Shown here: positions 36,368 to 49,612 of the stretch, piece after piece
Layout: the number at the start of each line of letters is the position of its first letter
How positions within the stretch are numbered: the first letter of the stretch is position 1
Assembly: GCF_019175385.1 (NCBI RefSeq)
Contig: NC_083341.1
Location: 91,042,321-91,106,320, forward strand
Reading direction: 5' to 3'
Origin: Lycium barbarum
Lineage: Eukaryota > Streptophyta > Magnoliopsida > Solanales > Solanaceae
Length of the DNA stretch: 64,000 nt
Translations under genes and position numbers: made by a program
The notes under the pieces: generated by a model
Told to the model about the DNA's origin: nothing
Database searches by the model: none
Seen by the model: only the letters and a program-made list of their open reading frames with translations

Positions 36368-37924
36368 ACTTGTCACCAATACCCAATAGCTCAACGTGGC
36401 AAAGAGCCAATAAATAAATAAGTCAAGATAAGTCAACAACACAACGGGGTGGCTAGCCCCCAATTCATACAACAAGGCCCAACCTAAGACAATATCCAAC
36501 CCAACTTCATACCCGATTGTTTACATGCATTCTCCGACAATATCATCTAAACATAGGCTTCGCTAATTGAAGTCTCACCAGAAGGTAAACCGTAGCCTTC
36601 TTGGAGAGCCGAGTAGCAAAGTCCCCAATAGTCAAACCTTAGTCTTTCCTTTCCTTTGAGCCTCGACATAATAGAAGTCTAATTATATCCGAATCATGAA
36701 ATTAGAATCAAGAAGAACATCATTCAAACCTTACTTCTATTCAAGACCTAAATCCTAACCTATGGAATGGGGTTTATAAACTGGAAAGATGGAATAAGGA
36801 ATATATAGGTCTCAACATGAAATTAATGTTCTAGGTGATCGATTCCCATAAATTATAAGCAAGGAACACTAACAAATCACTGAAATTCGGATTCTAGGCA
36901 AAACCCCCAAATTTGGGTATGAACCCTAACTTCCAATTCCATAAATTAGCCACTAATTAGGAAGGAATCATGCAATAATAGATTCTAATCATCAATTCCA
37001 TGCTTAATGAAACTAACCCAATCAATAATTAAAGATTTAATAGCCTAGCATGATGAACCCACAAAACCCTATTTCAATCCATCATTTCTTAAAAAAAACT
37101 AGCATGTTTAATGGATTCCTAAGGTGAATAATGTAACATGGAATGGAAAGGAAGGTGAAGAAACTTACCAAAATGGCCTTCTATGAATAATAGCCTTGAA
37201 TGCTCCCAAAAAGCTCTAAAGTCAGAGTGGTAATGAATGAAGGACTTAGGCCTTTTAACACATATTTAATGAATCTAACTGCCCGTCACTCACTTCCGTG
37301 CTCACATTACCGCTTCAAGGGTCCCGCTTTTGTGGTCCTGTGACCGCTTCGGCGGTCCTGCCCAAATTTCGCATGGTCGCTACAGCAGCAGGGCGACCGC
37401 GGGAGCGGTACCGCTGCCGCGGTCCTGGTGCCGCGAGACATCAGAATTTCCATGTTTCACAATTTCAACCCGAAATCCCGACTATCACCCGAGGCCATCT
37501 GCTCACATACCATATATGTAGACATACGTAAAAACACACGACAAATGCATTCATCGCCTCAGAATTCTCAATGGAGGTCTCGTTGACCGAGTCAACCCCC
37601 GATACCTCAAAACTAACTTCCCAACTCAAGTCCCAAAATGCACCTAAGTGCATTGGGAACCGAACTGAATATACACACAAGTTCTAAATGACAATCCAGA
37701 CCTCTCGAAAATGACGGATTATCAAAAAAGGTCCGTTTACCCAAAAGTCACCTTTGAGTCAACTTTTTTTTGCTTTAAGCCGCAACTTCCCACAAAGTCA
37801 CCCAAATCATATCCAAAGACTTCGGGAAGCGTGTCAATAGTCCTCTCGGGTCAAATGTGAGCTCAACAAGCTCGGGGAAGGGTCAAAAGCCGACAAGACT
37901 ATAACGACCAAACGAGTCGTTACA
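36368..37924 (-). repeat. Element H 3' LTR, partial (cut by F)
   Basis: Read on the minus strand it begins TGTAACGACTCGTTTGG at 37924, next to H pol. A promoter-like GTTAAAAGG lies near 37252-37262. Upstream of it (37300-37445) is a GC-rich palindrome block (ACCGCTTCGGCGGT, ACCGCTGCCGCGGT). The left end is where F is inserted, so the LTR remainder lies beyond F, off the left edge. I do not take TGTCACC at 36371 as its terminus. Confidence 0.7.
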
Positions 37925-38590
37925 TCAGATACCAATTAAACCATCGCTCGTCCTCGAGTTACGAAAGGAAAAGAACGGAGAAGTACCTTAATCGGCAAAC
38001 AACTGAGGATATCGACTACGCATGTCGGACTCAGTCTCCCAAGTGGCCTCCTCAACAGGACGATGCTTCCATTGCACCTTTATAGAAGCCATCTCCTTAG
38101 ACCTCAACTTTCGAACCTGCCTATCCAAAATCGCAATAGGCTGCTCCTCGTAAGTCAAATTCTCATCAAACAATACCTAGTCCCAACGAGCAACATAAGT
38201 ACCATCAACATGATACTTTTTCAGCATAGACATATGGAAAATTGGATGGACGCCTGCCAAGCCAGGTGGCAAGGCCAACTCATAAACAACATCACCCACA
38301 CGATCAAGGATCTCAAATTGCCTAATTTACTTCGGACTCAACTTACCTATCTTCCCAAACCTCATAACACTATTCATGGGTGAAATCATTAATAAAAACT
38401 AATCACCAACGGCAAACTCTAAATCTCGAACCTTCCGGTCAGTATACATCTTCTGTTTTTTTACAACTCTAAGCTGCCAAAAGCTTGGCCTAAATGACCC
38501 TCACGTTTTCAAGAGACTCTCTCAAATAGATCCGTACCTCAAGGTTGAACCTCAAATGCATCAAACCATCCAACTGGAGATCTACATCTC
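37925..38590 (-). pseudogene. Element H pol 3' end: integrase C-terminus and chromodomain
   Basis: On the minus strand 38173-37988 encodes a chromodomain tail: LDRQVRKLRSKEMASIKVQW, ETESDMRSRYPQLF, then a stop. Upstream, in other frames, come VFHMSMLKKYHVDGTYV and a degraded SPMN/GPY-F region up to 38590. That end is the insertion site of solo LTR M. The integrase continues at 41079. Confidence 0.8.
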
Positions 38591-41078
38591 TGTTACACCT
38601 CAAAAATTTCCCCGTGAACGTACAACGAATAGACTAGTGAAGGATACAGGTATATGGTGTTTTAATGAGAAGGGAATGACGTTTGACGACCCTAAGTAAG
38701 ATTTCAAAGGCAATGGGAACAAGAGATAGGTTATGCTCCACAATGACTAATTATAGGTTTTGAAGACTTGAAAGTTACAGATTTGCACTTTGGCCCAGTT
38801 GGTCAAAAAATGAAATACGGACCGTAAAGTAGTATACGACCCATAAACCACCATGTCGTATTCCAACTCACAAAAATTCAACTTTCTGTCAAATGTTCAA
38901 ATGGTTAAATACGACTTGGAATACGGACCGTATATTGAAATACGGCCCGTAAACTGCGATCGTAAATCACCATGATCCTCAGCATACCTTTCTGGTTTTG
39001 ATATGCTTAAATACGACCACGATATACGGCCCATAAACTGGAATACGGACCGTAAACTGGGTTTACGACCACTGTGCACTTCAGTCACTGTTCATTCCAG
39101 ATTAGATTTTAAGTCATTAAAAGGAGACCTAACCTCATTTAATTCATTTCAACTCCACGATATTTCTCTCTAGAAACCTCTAGAATACTCTCTACTCTTC
39201 AACTACAAGAATTCAAAGGAAATTAGTGATCAACTACATGAAACCCACGAAATCAAGTGTAAGAATCACACTAAAGTTCATCTTTCTCAAGAAAACCCAA
39301 AGGAAGTGAAGTAGGGTTTTGGTGCTAAAGGAGTAATTCCATTCAAGGCTTGTTCAACCATCATATAAGGTAAGTTTCATGACTAAACCATGTTGTTTAA
39401 GGTATTGGAAGGTTAAGTTACTTGAATTGTGGAAAGACATAGGAAATGGGTCATTAAGGAGTGAATAGTGTCATGGTTGGATGGTAGTTGGGTTGAACCA
39501 TGAATGTTGGTGCGTTGTGATTATGAATGCATTATAAATGACATTTAGACGATGAAATAAGTATTATACATGAGAAAACGCGATAGTAAGATATAACCAT
39601 AAATGTGGAGAAATTGAAGAGGAATGGTGGATTGTGGTCAATGTATATATAAATGATGATTGTTGATTTCGATATTGTGAATGTTGTTGCGAGCGTGTGG
39701 GAGTTGATATAGAATATGGGAAAGGTAGTATAAACCAAGGAAGTGCCGCCCAATTTTCCCTATAATTAGCAGCGCGTTCTTATAGTTGATTAACTAACGT
39801 AAATGTGAATTCTCTTTTGAAGGTAGAAACGTGATATCGAAGGAGAACAAGCGAACGATAGCTTAGTTAAACGTCAAAGGTATGTGAGGCTAGCCCTTTC
39901 TTTCTAATGGCATGAATCTTCTAGCATGATTTTCCTTCCTCCTCATGAGTTCCTATATTCCAGAAAGTTAAGAGCCTATGTCTATGAATAGCTATATAAG
40001 ATAGAAGATATGACATGATGATTCTATAGGGTTAAATATGTTATTTATTGCTTACACTCACCTTATATGCTAATCCCTTCAAGGTGAGGCAGAATGTCAA
40101 TGATTACTCCATAACGAAATCGGGGGATCATGACCTTACGTCACCCCGATCGAGTAAAGTTGTCCATAAGACTTATGCATGTATTATGATAAGCATGTTA
40201 CGATAAGCATATTATGATGAGCATGTATGATGATGATATAACACCGCGCCTAGTTGGCCGGGCAGTCACCGCTAAGGCGGGCAGCTATACGATACACCAT
40301 GGCCAATTGGCATGGGCAGACACCACTAGTGGGCGGCATGAGATGATACCCCGGTCGCGAGAGGCCTGGACGCAGGCTAATGTTATGATTATCACACCGA
40401 TACAATATGGACGGGCAGCTTATACATTATTACACCATACCTATATGGGCTGGCAGCTTATATATTTATGCACACATACCCTGATGATGACTATGAGTAA
40501 GCCAGCATGCATTATTTCTTTTACACTTGATAGTCAGATACAGTTATTCCATATTGATACTTATTGTATATAATTGCCTTATTTATTTGTTTATGCCTCT
40601 CATACTCAGTACAATATTCGTACTGACGTCCGCTTTCTTTGGACGCTGTGATCATGCCCACAGGTAGACAGGGAGGAGATCTCGATCCAGACCAGCAGTA
40701 GCTGTCAGCTGATTGAAAGCACTCCTTTGTTCGGAGGTGCTTATGATGATCCTTTTGTGTATATTCATGTATATGTATTTTTGGGCATGACGGGGTCTTG
40801 TCCCATTCTTATGTGTAGCACTCCAGTAGAGGCTCGTAGATGCGCAGTCTGGGTTAGATGTTTTCATGATTTATTTCTATGTATGTATATATTATTTTGA
40901 TAGCCGAGAGGCTTATGCATATAAAAGTATTTTTATGTTCTTGAATGAAAGATGACTTTTCCTACGATTTGCATATAATTGATAAAAGAGCAGCAAATGA
41001 GTAAGGTAAGTAGTAGGACGAGTGGTGCTCGGTGGTTAGTCCCGGGTACCCGTCGCGGCCCCTAGGTGGGTCGTGACA
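38591..41078 (+). repeat. Solo LTR M (2488 bp)
   Basis: It starts TGTTACACCTCAAAAA and ends GGGTCGTGACA; ATCTC flanks it on both sides (38586-38590, 41079-41083). No interior is present. It is related to LTR A: TACGGACCGTA palindromes (38815-39068), ATTAAAAG (39116-39123), AGGTATGTGAGGCT (39878-39891), GGCCGGGCAG-type hairpin units (40245-40450) and TCAGTAC-N7-GTACTGA (40606-40626). It splits the H integrase. Confidence 0.9.
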
Positions 41079-42136
41079 ATCTCCTACCATTCAAAGCCTC
41101 AAAAGGCGCCATGTCGATACTCGAGTGATAATTGTTGTTATGCACAAACTCTGCCAACGGCAAGTACTGATCCCAATGACCACCAAAGTCTATAACGCAA
41201 GACCTCAACATATGCTCGAGCACCCGAATGGTCCGCTTGGACTGCCCATCGGGCTGGGGGTGGAAAGCTATACTAAGATCCACTCGGGTACCCAACTCGT
41301 CATGAAAAGCTCTCCAAAAATGGGAAGTGAAGATAGTACCCCGATCATATATGATAGAAATAGGAACCCCATGCAATCTCATAATATCACGAATATACAA
41401 CTTGGCTAACTTCTCCGCAGAATAAGAAACCTGAACTGGAATGAAATGAAATGAGCAGACCTAGTCAATTGATCAACTATCACCCAAATAGAATCAAACT
41501 TACCCAGGGTCTTCGGAAGACCTACAATGAAATCCATGGCGATCCTCTCCCACTTCCACTCGGGAATGGGCATCCTCTGAAGTACACCACTGGGTTGCTG
41601 GTGATCATACTTAACTTGCTGACAATTACCACACTTAGCCACAAAATCGACTATATCACTCTTCATGTGGACCACCAGTAATGCTGCCTCAAATCACGAT
41701 ACATCTTAGTCAGCCCCGAATGAATAGAATATCGAGAGCTATGGGCCTCAGTCAAAATTAAATAAATCAAGTCACCAATGCAAGGACCACACATGCCCCC
41801 CTTAATCCTCAAAGTACCCTTAGAAGCAATCATGGCCTCTTTGGCCTCACCCCTCAGAACCCTATCTTGCATCTTGCTCAACTGGTGAGTCCTGATCTAA
41901 TCTAACCAGGATGATCTCGCCTCCACACAAGCTAAAACTCTGTTTGGAGTTGAAATATCAAGGCGAACAAAACTGTTGGCTAGAGTCTGAACCTCCATGG
42001 CCAACAGACGCTCGGACAAAACCAAACGGGATAAACTCCCCATACTCATGGCCTTGCGACGCAAGGCATCAACAACAACATTGACTTTCCCTGGATGATA
42101 AAGAATAGAGATGTCATAGTCCTTCAGGAGCTCCAT
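41079..42136 (-). pseudogene. Element H integrase core and RNase H end
   Basis: In minus-strand order, 42136-41897 is the RNase H tail (YHPGKVNVVVDALRRK). 41881-41663 is the linker and zinc finger (HSSRYSIHSGLTKMYRDL). 41675-41406 holds the first core Asp (AMDFIVGLPKT) and CGNCQQVK. 41400-41079 holds the second Asp (YDRG, codon 41344-41346). At the expected D-35-E position (41236-41238) the codon reads Lys in QSKRTI, where F and K have Glu. Several frameshifts separate these pieces. Confidence 0.85.
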
Positions 42137-43495
42137 TCATTAGCACTGCCTGGAATTAAGATCTCTCTGAGTAAACATGAGCTAAAGGCTACGGTGATTG
42201 CTAAAAACCTCACTATGGACATCATACAAGTAATGCCTCCAGATCTTCAAAGTGAAGATCACAGCTAACAAATCCATATCATGGGTAGGGTAACTCCTCT
42301 CATGGATCTTCAACTGACGGGAAGCATGGGCTATGAATCTACCCTCCTTTATCAAAACAACAACCAAACCTACACAGGACGCATCACAATTGACTGAGAA
42401 ATCCTTACCGTTCACGGGTAATGCTAGAATCGAGGCTGAAGTCAAAAGGGTCTTAACCTTTTGAAAGCTCTCCTTACAATCATCGGACCACTGGAAGGGA
42501 ACATGTTTTTTAGTCAATCTGGCCAATGACGAAGCAATAGAAGCAAAACCCTTCACAAATCGGCAATAGTAACTGGCCAAACCCACGAAACTACGGATCT
42601 CGATCACAGTAGTTTGCCTCGCCCAATCCCTCACAGCCTCAATCTTCTGAGGATCAACTATGATCCCGTCCTTAGACATAATATGGCCCAAGAACGCTAC
42701 AGACTCCAACCAAAACTCGCACTTCAAAAACTTAGCAAATAAACTATCCTTCTTCAACAACCCAAGCACAGTGCGAAAATGGCTCTCATGCTCCTCTCTA
42801 CCCTTGGAATACACCAAGATATCATCAATAAACACAATAAAAAAGGAGTTAATGAATTGCCTAAAGATGCCATTCGTCCGAAAAGTTGTCTTCATAATAT
42901 CCTCAGCCCTGATCTTCAGTTGATGGTAGCCTGAACGCAAGTCAATCTTCGAGTACCTGAAGCACCCTGAAGCTGTTCAAATAAATCATCAATACGAGGC
43001 ATAGGACACTTGTTACGAATAGTAACCTTGTTCGGCTAGCAATAATCAATGCACATCCTTATAGATCCATCTTTCTTCTTCAAGAACAACACAGGAGCAC
43101 CCCAAGGGAAGACACTCGGGCTTATGAACCCTTTGCTCAATAAATCCTACAACTACTCCTTAAGCTCTCTCAACTCGGCGAGTACCATCCGATATGGCGA
43201 AATAAAAATAGGGTGGGTGCCCGGATCCAAGTCAATACAAAAGTCAATATCCCGATCGGGTGGCATATCTGGCAGATCGGACGGGAATACCTCCGTGAAC
43301 TAGCTCACAATGGGAATGGATTCTAGGGGTGGAGATGCAACAGTAGTGTCACGCACATGAGCCAGATAAGGTAAACACACCTTGTTGACTAATTTCTTCA
43401 CCTGAAGGAAGGAAATAATCTTCTTTGGAGCGAGACTAGGAGTACCCCTCCACTCAAGTCTAGGAATGCCCGGCATGGCTAAAGTGACTTGTAAC
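42137..43495 (-). pseudogene. pol: Element H reverse transcriptase and RNase H start
   Basis: On the minus strand the fingers lie near 43140-42940 ([20 protein letters not shown]) with stops. From 42940 the frame is open to 42182, with [13 protein letters not shown] and the catalytic FIDDILVYS (FIDD codons 42821-42832). About 30 residues of palm (the MSFGLTNAP part) are missing before the active site. The RNase H has HDMDLLAV and SNHRSL in place of the Glu and Asp motifs seen in C and F. The 5' end is cut at 43496 by I. Confidence 0.8.
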
Positions 43496-46400
43496 TGTTG
43501 ACACCTAATTTTTGACCTGCATTAATTTATTTTAATTACTCAGGGTCCTTGGATAACAAATAAAATGAGCCATGCATTTTAAAGGGTTTAAATATTTTTT
43601 ATAAAATTGTCCAGGTCAATATTTTACTCCTTTAAATTGAAAAAGAGATTTTTATGAAATTATAAATTATTTAGAAATTAATTGGTATTTTATGACATTT
43701 ATGGGATATTTTATTAGAATTGATCAAGAGCAAAACAATTTTTAATAATCATTTACTTAATTATTAAATTATGGAAAAAAGTCAAATTAAAAATGATTTC
43801 TTCCTTTTAAATCCAAGGAAACTTGAGTAGTTCAAAGAATTGACCATTTTACCCCTCAACCTTCAATTCTGTGTGTCTGCATAATTAGGAATTTATAGAT
43901 TATTTAGTGCTTAATTAGATTGATTAATCAATCAGAGGGTCATTATTGCAAAATTGGTTTTAATGGGTTAATTGGGATAAATAGGGCCACAGTTGAGATG
44001 ACTAATTAGATCAAGACTAACTACGGGCATAATTGCAATTAGTTGAACAAAAGGTTCTAATTGCAACACATCATTTAGACTAAAACCAATTAAGGCCATA
44101 TTTGTAAATTAAGCCCATTTGTATATTTAATCACTTAAAATTAATTAGTAGGTTAATTACGTCCCAAGTTTGTTATAATTAAACAATTATGGTCAACAGT
44201 CATCGTGTAATTTTTACCCATCTTTTTTTACCCATTTTTTCCCTTTATATACGTATATACACTAAATATACGCATGTATACATAATTAATATACATAGTA
44301 TTAAGGCCTCATTCCTTTCCTTTTATTTTGGACCCGATCCAGCCCAACAGATTGGACCAACCCGGCCCAAGCGATGCCATTAGACATAAGGGGTATTCCC
44401 CTTTTCATTTTCCTCATTTTTTTACGCACTAATCATCCCGATATACCCTCTCTGTCTTTTCCTTTCCTCTTCCATGCAAACACTAGGCGCCGCCTAGGGT
44501 CCATTTCTTTTTTCTTGCCCAAAATGGCAAAGGGTTAGATTTCGCAGAGCTCTAACAGTCCTGGTACGACTAAAAGCATGAAACAATCAATGCTCAATAT
44601 TGTTTGCACTCGAATTCCATCCAAACACGGTGGTAATCATCCCTTCTTTTCCTTTTTCCTTTTTCCTTTTATTTCTTGAATCAAAACACGATTTTTACAT
44701 TTTATGTTGCTTATTTGTGACTGTACGAACTCGATTCTTATTGGTTCATTAGGGTTTGGTTCGGATTGTCCCAAGATGGGTTAGATATGACTGTATACGT
44801 TGTTGCCTTTAGATCTTGATCGTTGATTTTGTGTATTGAAGGTTTAGCTATGAAAAAATGATGTGTGTACCACATCGGTAGTTTTAGCCTTGGAATGAAT
44901 TTTGGGGTTCTATTTTATAGAATCCCAACCCTCACCATTTCACAAGTTTTGGACAACCTCAAAAGGCTAGAAATTTCGATTTTAAGCTTCTCAGTATAAA
45001 AATTTTAAACTTTGACCTTAATAGTTGGAGTTTCCCTAAGTTTTAAAATTATTTTCTTTTGTTGTTCTATATTTTGTGTGGCTGAGTTTCGAAATTGGAA
45101 GCACCAGGCTCCAAGGTCCATTCTTTTCTTGGTTCCGCATATAAAAAGTAATTCTTTATCATTTTGTTTTCCGTCATTTAGACTTTTGCTTAGTCTAAGG
45201 ATGTTACACTAACTAGTCTGTTTGGGTTTTGCTTTGTCTAAGTACTTGCTAATGCCGATTCATGTTATTAAATGTTGTCCTATCTAGTTATGTGCTTAGT
45301 TTATGATTCACTTAATTAAATGGTGTACCCAACTTGAATATCATGTTGAAACCTGTTTAACATGGGTTGATTAGTCTTCATAGTAGGCTATTGTACTTAG
45401 TCGATCTTCGTGCTTCAACTTATGCTATGAAATAATGTGGTTGATGTATCTTGAACTTGTTTTTTTTTTATCCTAAATGATCTCATTCACATAGAATAAG
45501 ATAAAACCAGGACTAATTAATAGTTTTTTCTCAACTAGTTTGCAATTGGAAATGGAGTTAGATTAAGTTTTGGCTTTTTTGTTTAATAGTGACTCAATTA
45601 GTTGGTTAACTAGTAATTGAAGCTTATGTGATCATGGTTCCACCTAGTTTAAACTGGAATGTGTTTTAAACTACCTAGATCTTTTAGTAATCTTAAAATT
45701 AATGTGATTAGGGACTTGAATATGGACCTGGTTTGGTTTGTTGAGTGTCTCAATCCGCTGTTTGAATTTTTTTGGCTTAAACTATCTTGGTGTGGCTCAC
45801 ACTACAACTCCTATATCTTGAAACTAGGCCATATCTCTAAGCTCTAAAGGGTTTGATAGAACTGGAAAGAAGGGGTAAACCCTTTAGGATCAGGTCTAAC
45901 TTGAAGTTGATTAAAATGAATCTGATTGGTTTTGCTAACTATCAAAGTAGTTGTTCGGTCTTAACCTTGTTAGTGGCTGCCTTAAGGATTGAAAGATGTA
46001 AAAATGGGAGAGAAATAGTTGTCAAGGATATGGAAAGTTGTTTCTGTTGTCTTTAATCTCTTTGTTCCTTTTCCCCAGCCCTATTATATGTGTTGTGTAA
46101 TTGGTGGAGCAATTTATGTTATGAAAATAAGCTGGTGTTTTATAAGTCCTTAAATCTGCTTTAATGTTTCTTCATGGACTGACCCTGGTTTAATAAGTGA
46201 CCTTAAGTATCTAATTTTATAATTTAAAGTAGTATGAAAATGGCGAAGTAAAGCAGGTCTAGTAATGCTTTGCTAGGTCTTGAATAGTTTAGAGGTTGAG
46301 GTTTGTCTTTTAAAATATGAAACCTGGCTTTGTACATTGATAAGAAACAAGGTTTGGAAATGATTGTTGATACACTGTTTGCATAGGCCTAAGATGAGAT

Positions 46401-47030
46401 TAAACATATAGGATCCTGTAAGTCCTATTTGGGTAAAGAAAGTTTAAGACAGGTTTGTAGGTAAAATTTTAAGATAACTTGGCTTTACAATCTGAGTTGT
46501 TCAACCCCCTTAGCATGTTTAAGGATGAGAGGATGACCATGAGTGTAGATATGTAAGTATAAATCACTTGACAATGGGAAATCTTTTTAAAGACATCTTT
46601 GGAGAAGATTGAGAAAGGACCAAGCCCCACTTGGTCCATAGTATCTTTCTTCCCAAATAAAAGATTGTCATGGCATATCCCACAAGTCTATGGGGTGCAA
46701 CTTACCATATTCACACACTTGGTCGCCTTTCCTATTTGTTGAGTTAAATGGGTTTTAAAAAATGAACTTCCCTTTGCAATAATGGTTGTTCACTTAAATC
46801 ACTAAACTTGGTTATAATGTTTGATGTTTGGATTCAAATGAGCCTATTGACCTATTCAAGTATACCTTAGGGATTAGTTGACTGAACTAGCTGATACACA
46901 CTAGTCTGAAATTGTAGGCATTGATTAAAACTGGCAAGGGAGAAAGACTTCAAATAGGTATATGATTACTGATTACTAAAAATGAGTCAAATGTCTTATT
47001 TGGATAGTATAACAAGTTGTGAGGACCCTC
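43496..47030 (+). repeat. Element I, left part (probable LTR of a different family)
   Basis: It begins TGTTGACACCTAATTTTTGACC, an LTR start unlike those around it and of a type I associate with Tat/Ogre-like plant Ty3/gypsy elements. GTAAC (43491-43495) would be its left target copy. A TATA-like TTTATATACG lies near 44235. No coding domain, palindrome cluster or TCAGTAC repeat was seen in 3.5 kb of AT-rich sequence; the short open frames here (45012-45212, 45659-46056) resemble nothing I know. It continues after E at 53240. Confidence 0.45.
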
Positions 47031-49612
47031 TGTCACACCCTAACAATGGTAGGGCATAATGGGCACTAGACTCTCATCAGAGCCGAGCGAACCCTCAGAC
47101 ATTCGTTCTATCAAAACCTGTCATTTCAAAAACTTTTAAGAACATAAAACGTTTCCAAATAGAAATCATTATCTGTTTAACCATTATGAAAACTTTCAAT
47201 CAAATAAGTACTTTAAACCATCTGAAATCATCTAAAATACACACTTTTTTAAAATCCACAAATGACTCAACTGACATCACTTTGTCGATATCTTGACAAA
47301 CATACCACAGGACACTGTCTGCAGAAGCCTCTAAGAAGTAAACTGAACATTATGAGTCAGGACAGGGCGCCTGACATACCCATAATCATACATATCTATA
47401 CATGACTCAGTACAGCTCCAGAATGAGGTGGAACTTGCCAATCTCAGCTGACGTCCACGCATCCTAGCTGTACACTTAACCTGCCAAACAATCTAGGGCT
47501 GCGGGCATGAACGCAGCATCCCCAGGCAAAAGGATGTCAGTACGGAAAATGTACTGAGTACGTAAGGTGGTAACAAATCATAATCATAATTTTACTTAGG
47601 AGAGAAGAAATCAAAATCTAACTCAATACCTGCAGCCTTCGCTGGAAGAAACATAAAGGTGCACACGAAGTCTCAAAACAATCTTTAAGTAAACAATGCA
47701 ATCCAACACACATGCCGCTTCCGATATGTTAACAGAATGGTCCCTTCGGATAGTCACTTCCGGCAAGCATCATAATAGTCCCTTTGGACGGCCGCTTTCG
47801 GCTAGTATCACAATATTCCCTTCGGACGGCCGCTTCCAGCATAATAATGATGGCCCCTTCAGGCAGCCTCTTCCAGATTAATAATAAAGGCCCCTTCGGG
47901 CAGCCGCTTCCGGCTTAATAATAATGGCCCCTTCGGGCAGCTGCTTCCGGCTTAATAATAATGGCCCCTTCGGACAGCCGCTTCCAGCTTAGCTAGGGTG
48001 GCCCCTTCAGAGTGGTTTTGAAAATCAAACTTTATGTTTCATTTAGTATAAAACTCATTTCCTCGAAATCATTTGTAAAACCATATACATAACTCAATTT
48101 TACACCTTATGGGTGTTTCCTTCGGAACAGAATAGGAGTACAATATCAATAAGCCATCACAAGAAACATTTAGACCTTACTCGTCTAAGAATAGAATCAT
48201 ATAGAGTACATATAGAACGAATAACGACAAGAATCATGCCAAAGGAAGAAAGGTTTGCCTTACATACCTTTGCCGCTTTCCAGTTAACCACAATCCATCT
48301 TCGGGTCATGCTGATCTATCAACAATATCAATTTACCAACAATCAATCCAATGTATATCCTTATAATCAATCCCTTAAACTTATCTCTATTTCTAACGGA
48401 ATTTCGACAGCATTTCCTTTATAAACTGGACAACCCCAAAAATCCAATTCAGCTAAATTAGCAACAACAAGAACCATCTCATATAAGCCTCTTTAAACTC
48501 AAAGCATCAACTCCTAAGGATATACACCAAAACAGCCCGGTATACGCTTTGTATACGATATCTTCATACACTTTATTCTCCTAAATTTAAGAACAACAAC
48601 TTATCAACAACATCAACAACAATATCAACAATCATTTTATATCAATATCCAACTAATTCTATCCATTTAATCATGCTAGAACAGCCCCCAAGTCATTTGA
48701 TATCCAAAAATTATAATCGAACTTTCAACGTCATTTTCTCTATTCTAACCCGTCAAATCTACCAATGATCATGGTAAGAACATCATTAGCTTCTTAAACA
48801 TAACTTATATGATCAGCCACCACGAAACCAACATCCCCTAAGTTCAACTTTTAGCTTAAAACGACGACAACAACTTGTTCTATACTTTACCCTTCACGAG
48901 CCTCGAGATTCGGGACCTCGAACTTGCTCGATTCTCCACTTTCTCTCTCTAAATATCCTCTCTCTCTCTCTCTCTCTAAAAGTTTGTGGACTGCTTGATG
49001 TGTAAATGAATGAATTTGTATGAATTTATCCCTTATATATGGGTCTTGGGCTGGTTCCCACCGACCTTGAGTCGGATTGGGCCGAGCCCACTGCCCAGCT
49101 TGACTTTTCTGTCTTAAAATGTCTATAACTTTTTATCTGTATGTCGTGTGAAGGCCAACAATCTATGGTTGGAAAGTATTTCAATTATCTACAACTTTCC
49201 ATTTTTGAGTTTTCCCAAGTTCCCAAATAATGATGGGGTTATGGCCTCCCGAAATCAGGTCACCCGAAAACTTAACTTAAAAACATCTTTTTGGAGGGCT
49301 TACACTTGGATTTGGCTCAAAGGTCCTTCTTGAGTTGTGTTTATCTTCACATATGTTATCCATATAACTTGTCATATGTCCTTTATAAAAACTCCATCAT
49401 GTGGTCCCCACCTCAGCTTACGGTTACGAGGGCTATATATCTTTTAACGTATCATTCCAATCATATTGTACGAATTCCAAATATCATACTCATGCTATCC
49501 TCATGCCAATACAGTAGAATTCCATTCTTTATACTTGTAATAGTTTCTCCTCCTTGAGCTCACATTAAACAGTCTGCAACCTTAGTAATGCGAAATTTTC
49601 CGGGGTGTAACA
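47031..49612 (-). repeat. Element E 3' LTR (2582 bp)
   Basis: On the minus strand it starts TGTTACACCCCGG at 49612 and ends GGTGTGACA at 47031. It includes a CT microsatellite (48951-48983), a TATATAAGGG box (minus, near 49033-49042), AGGTATGTAAGGCA (minus, 48256-48269), the GC-rich minisatellite and TCAGTAC-N7-GTACTGA (47537-47557). Confidence 0.9.
47735..48010. repeat. GC-rich 37-bp minisatellite in E 3' LTR
   Basis: About eight imperfect units contain GGCCCCTTCGGGCAGCCGCT and then TTCCGGCTTAATAATAAT. Each has self-complementary CGG/CCG parts. The matching array in the other LTR (51425-51630) has about six units. Confidence 0.8.

Noticed and set aside
36371..36377. TGTCACC as the true terminus of LTR H
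   Set aside because: It resembles LTR ends, but F ends only 4 bp away and comparison with LTR J suggests that H LTR sequence continues beyond the F insertion.
37988..38173. A host chromodomain protein
   Set aside because: It is the C-terminal tail of the H integrase, in series with pol domains, and recurs in C, F and K.
45012..46056. Small protein genes in the AT-rich stretch of element I
   Set aside because: The frames are 60-70 codons, hydrophobic, without known motifs or any supporting context.
47735..48010. A CRISPR-like array
   Set aside because: The units are contiguous and imperfect without unique spacers, and they sit within a plant LTR. This is a minisatellite.
48951..48983. CT-rich run as a regulatory GAGA-type site
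   Set aside because: It is a simple microsatellite present in both E LTRs; nothing further supports a binding function.
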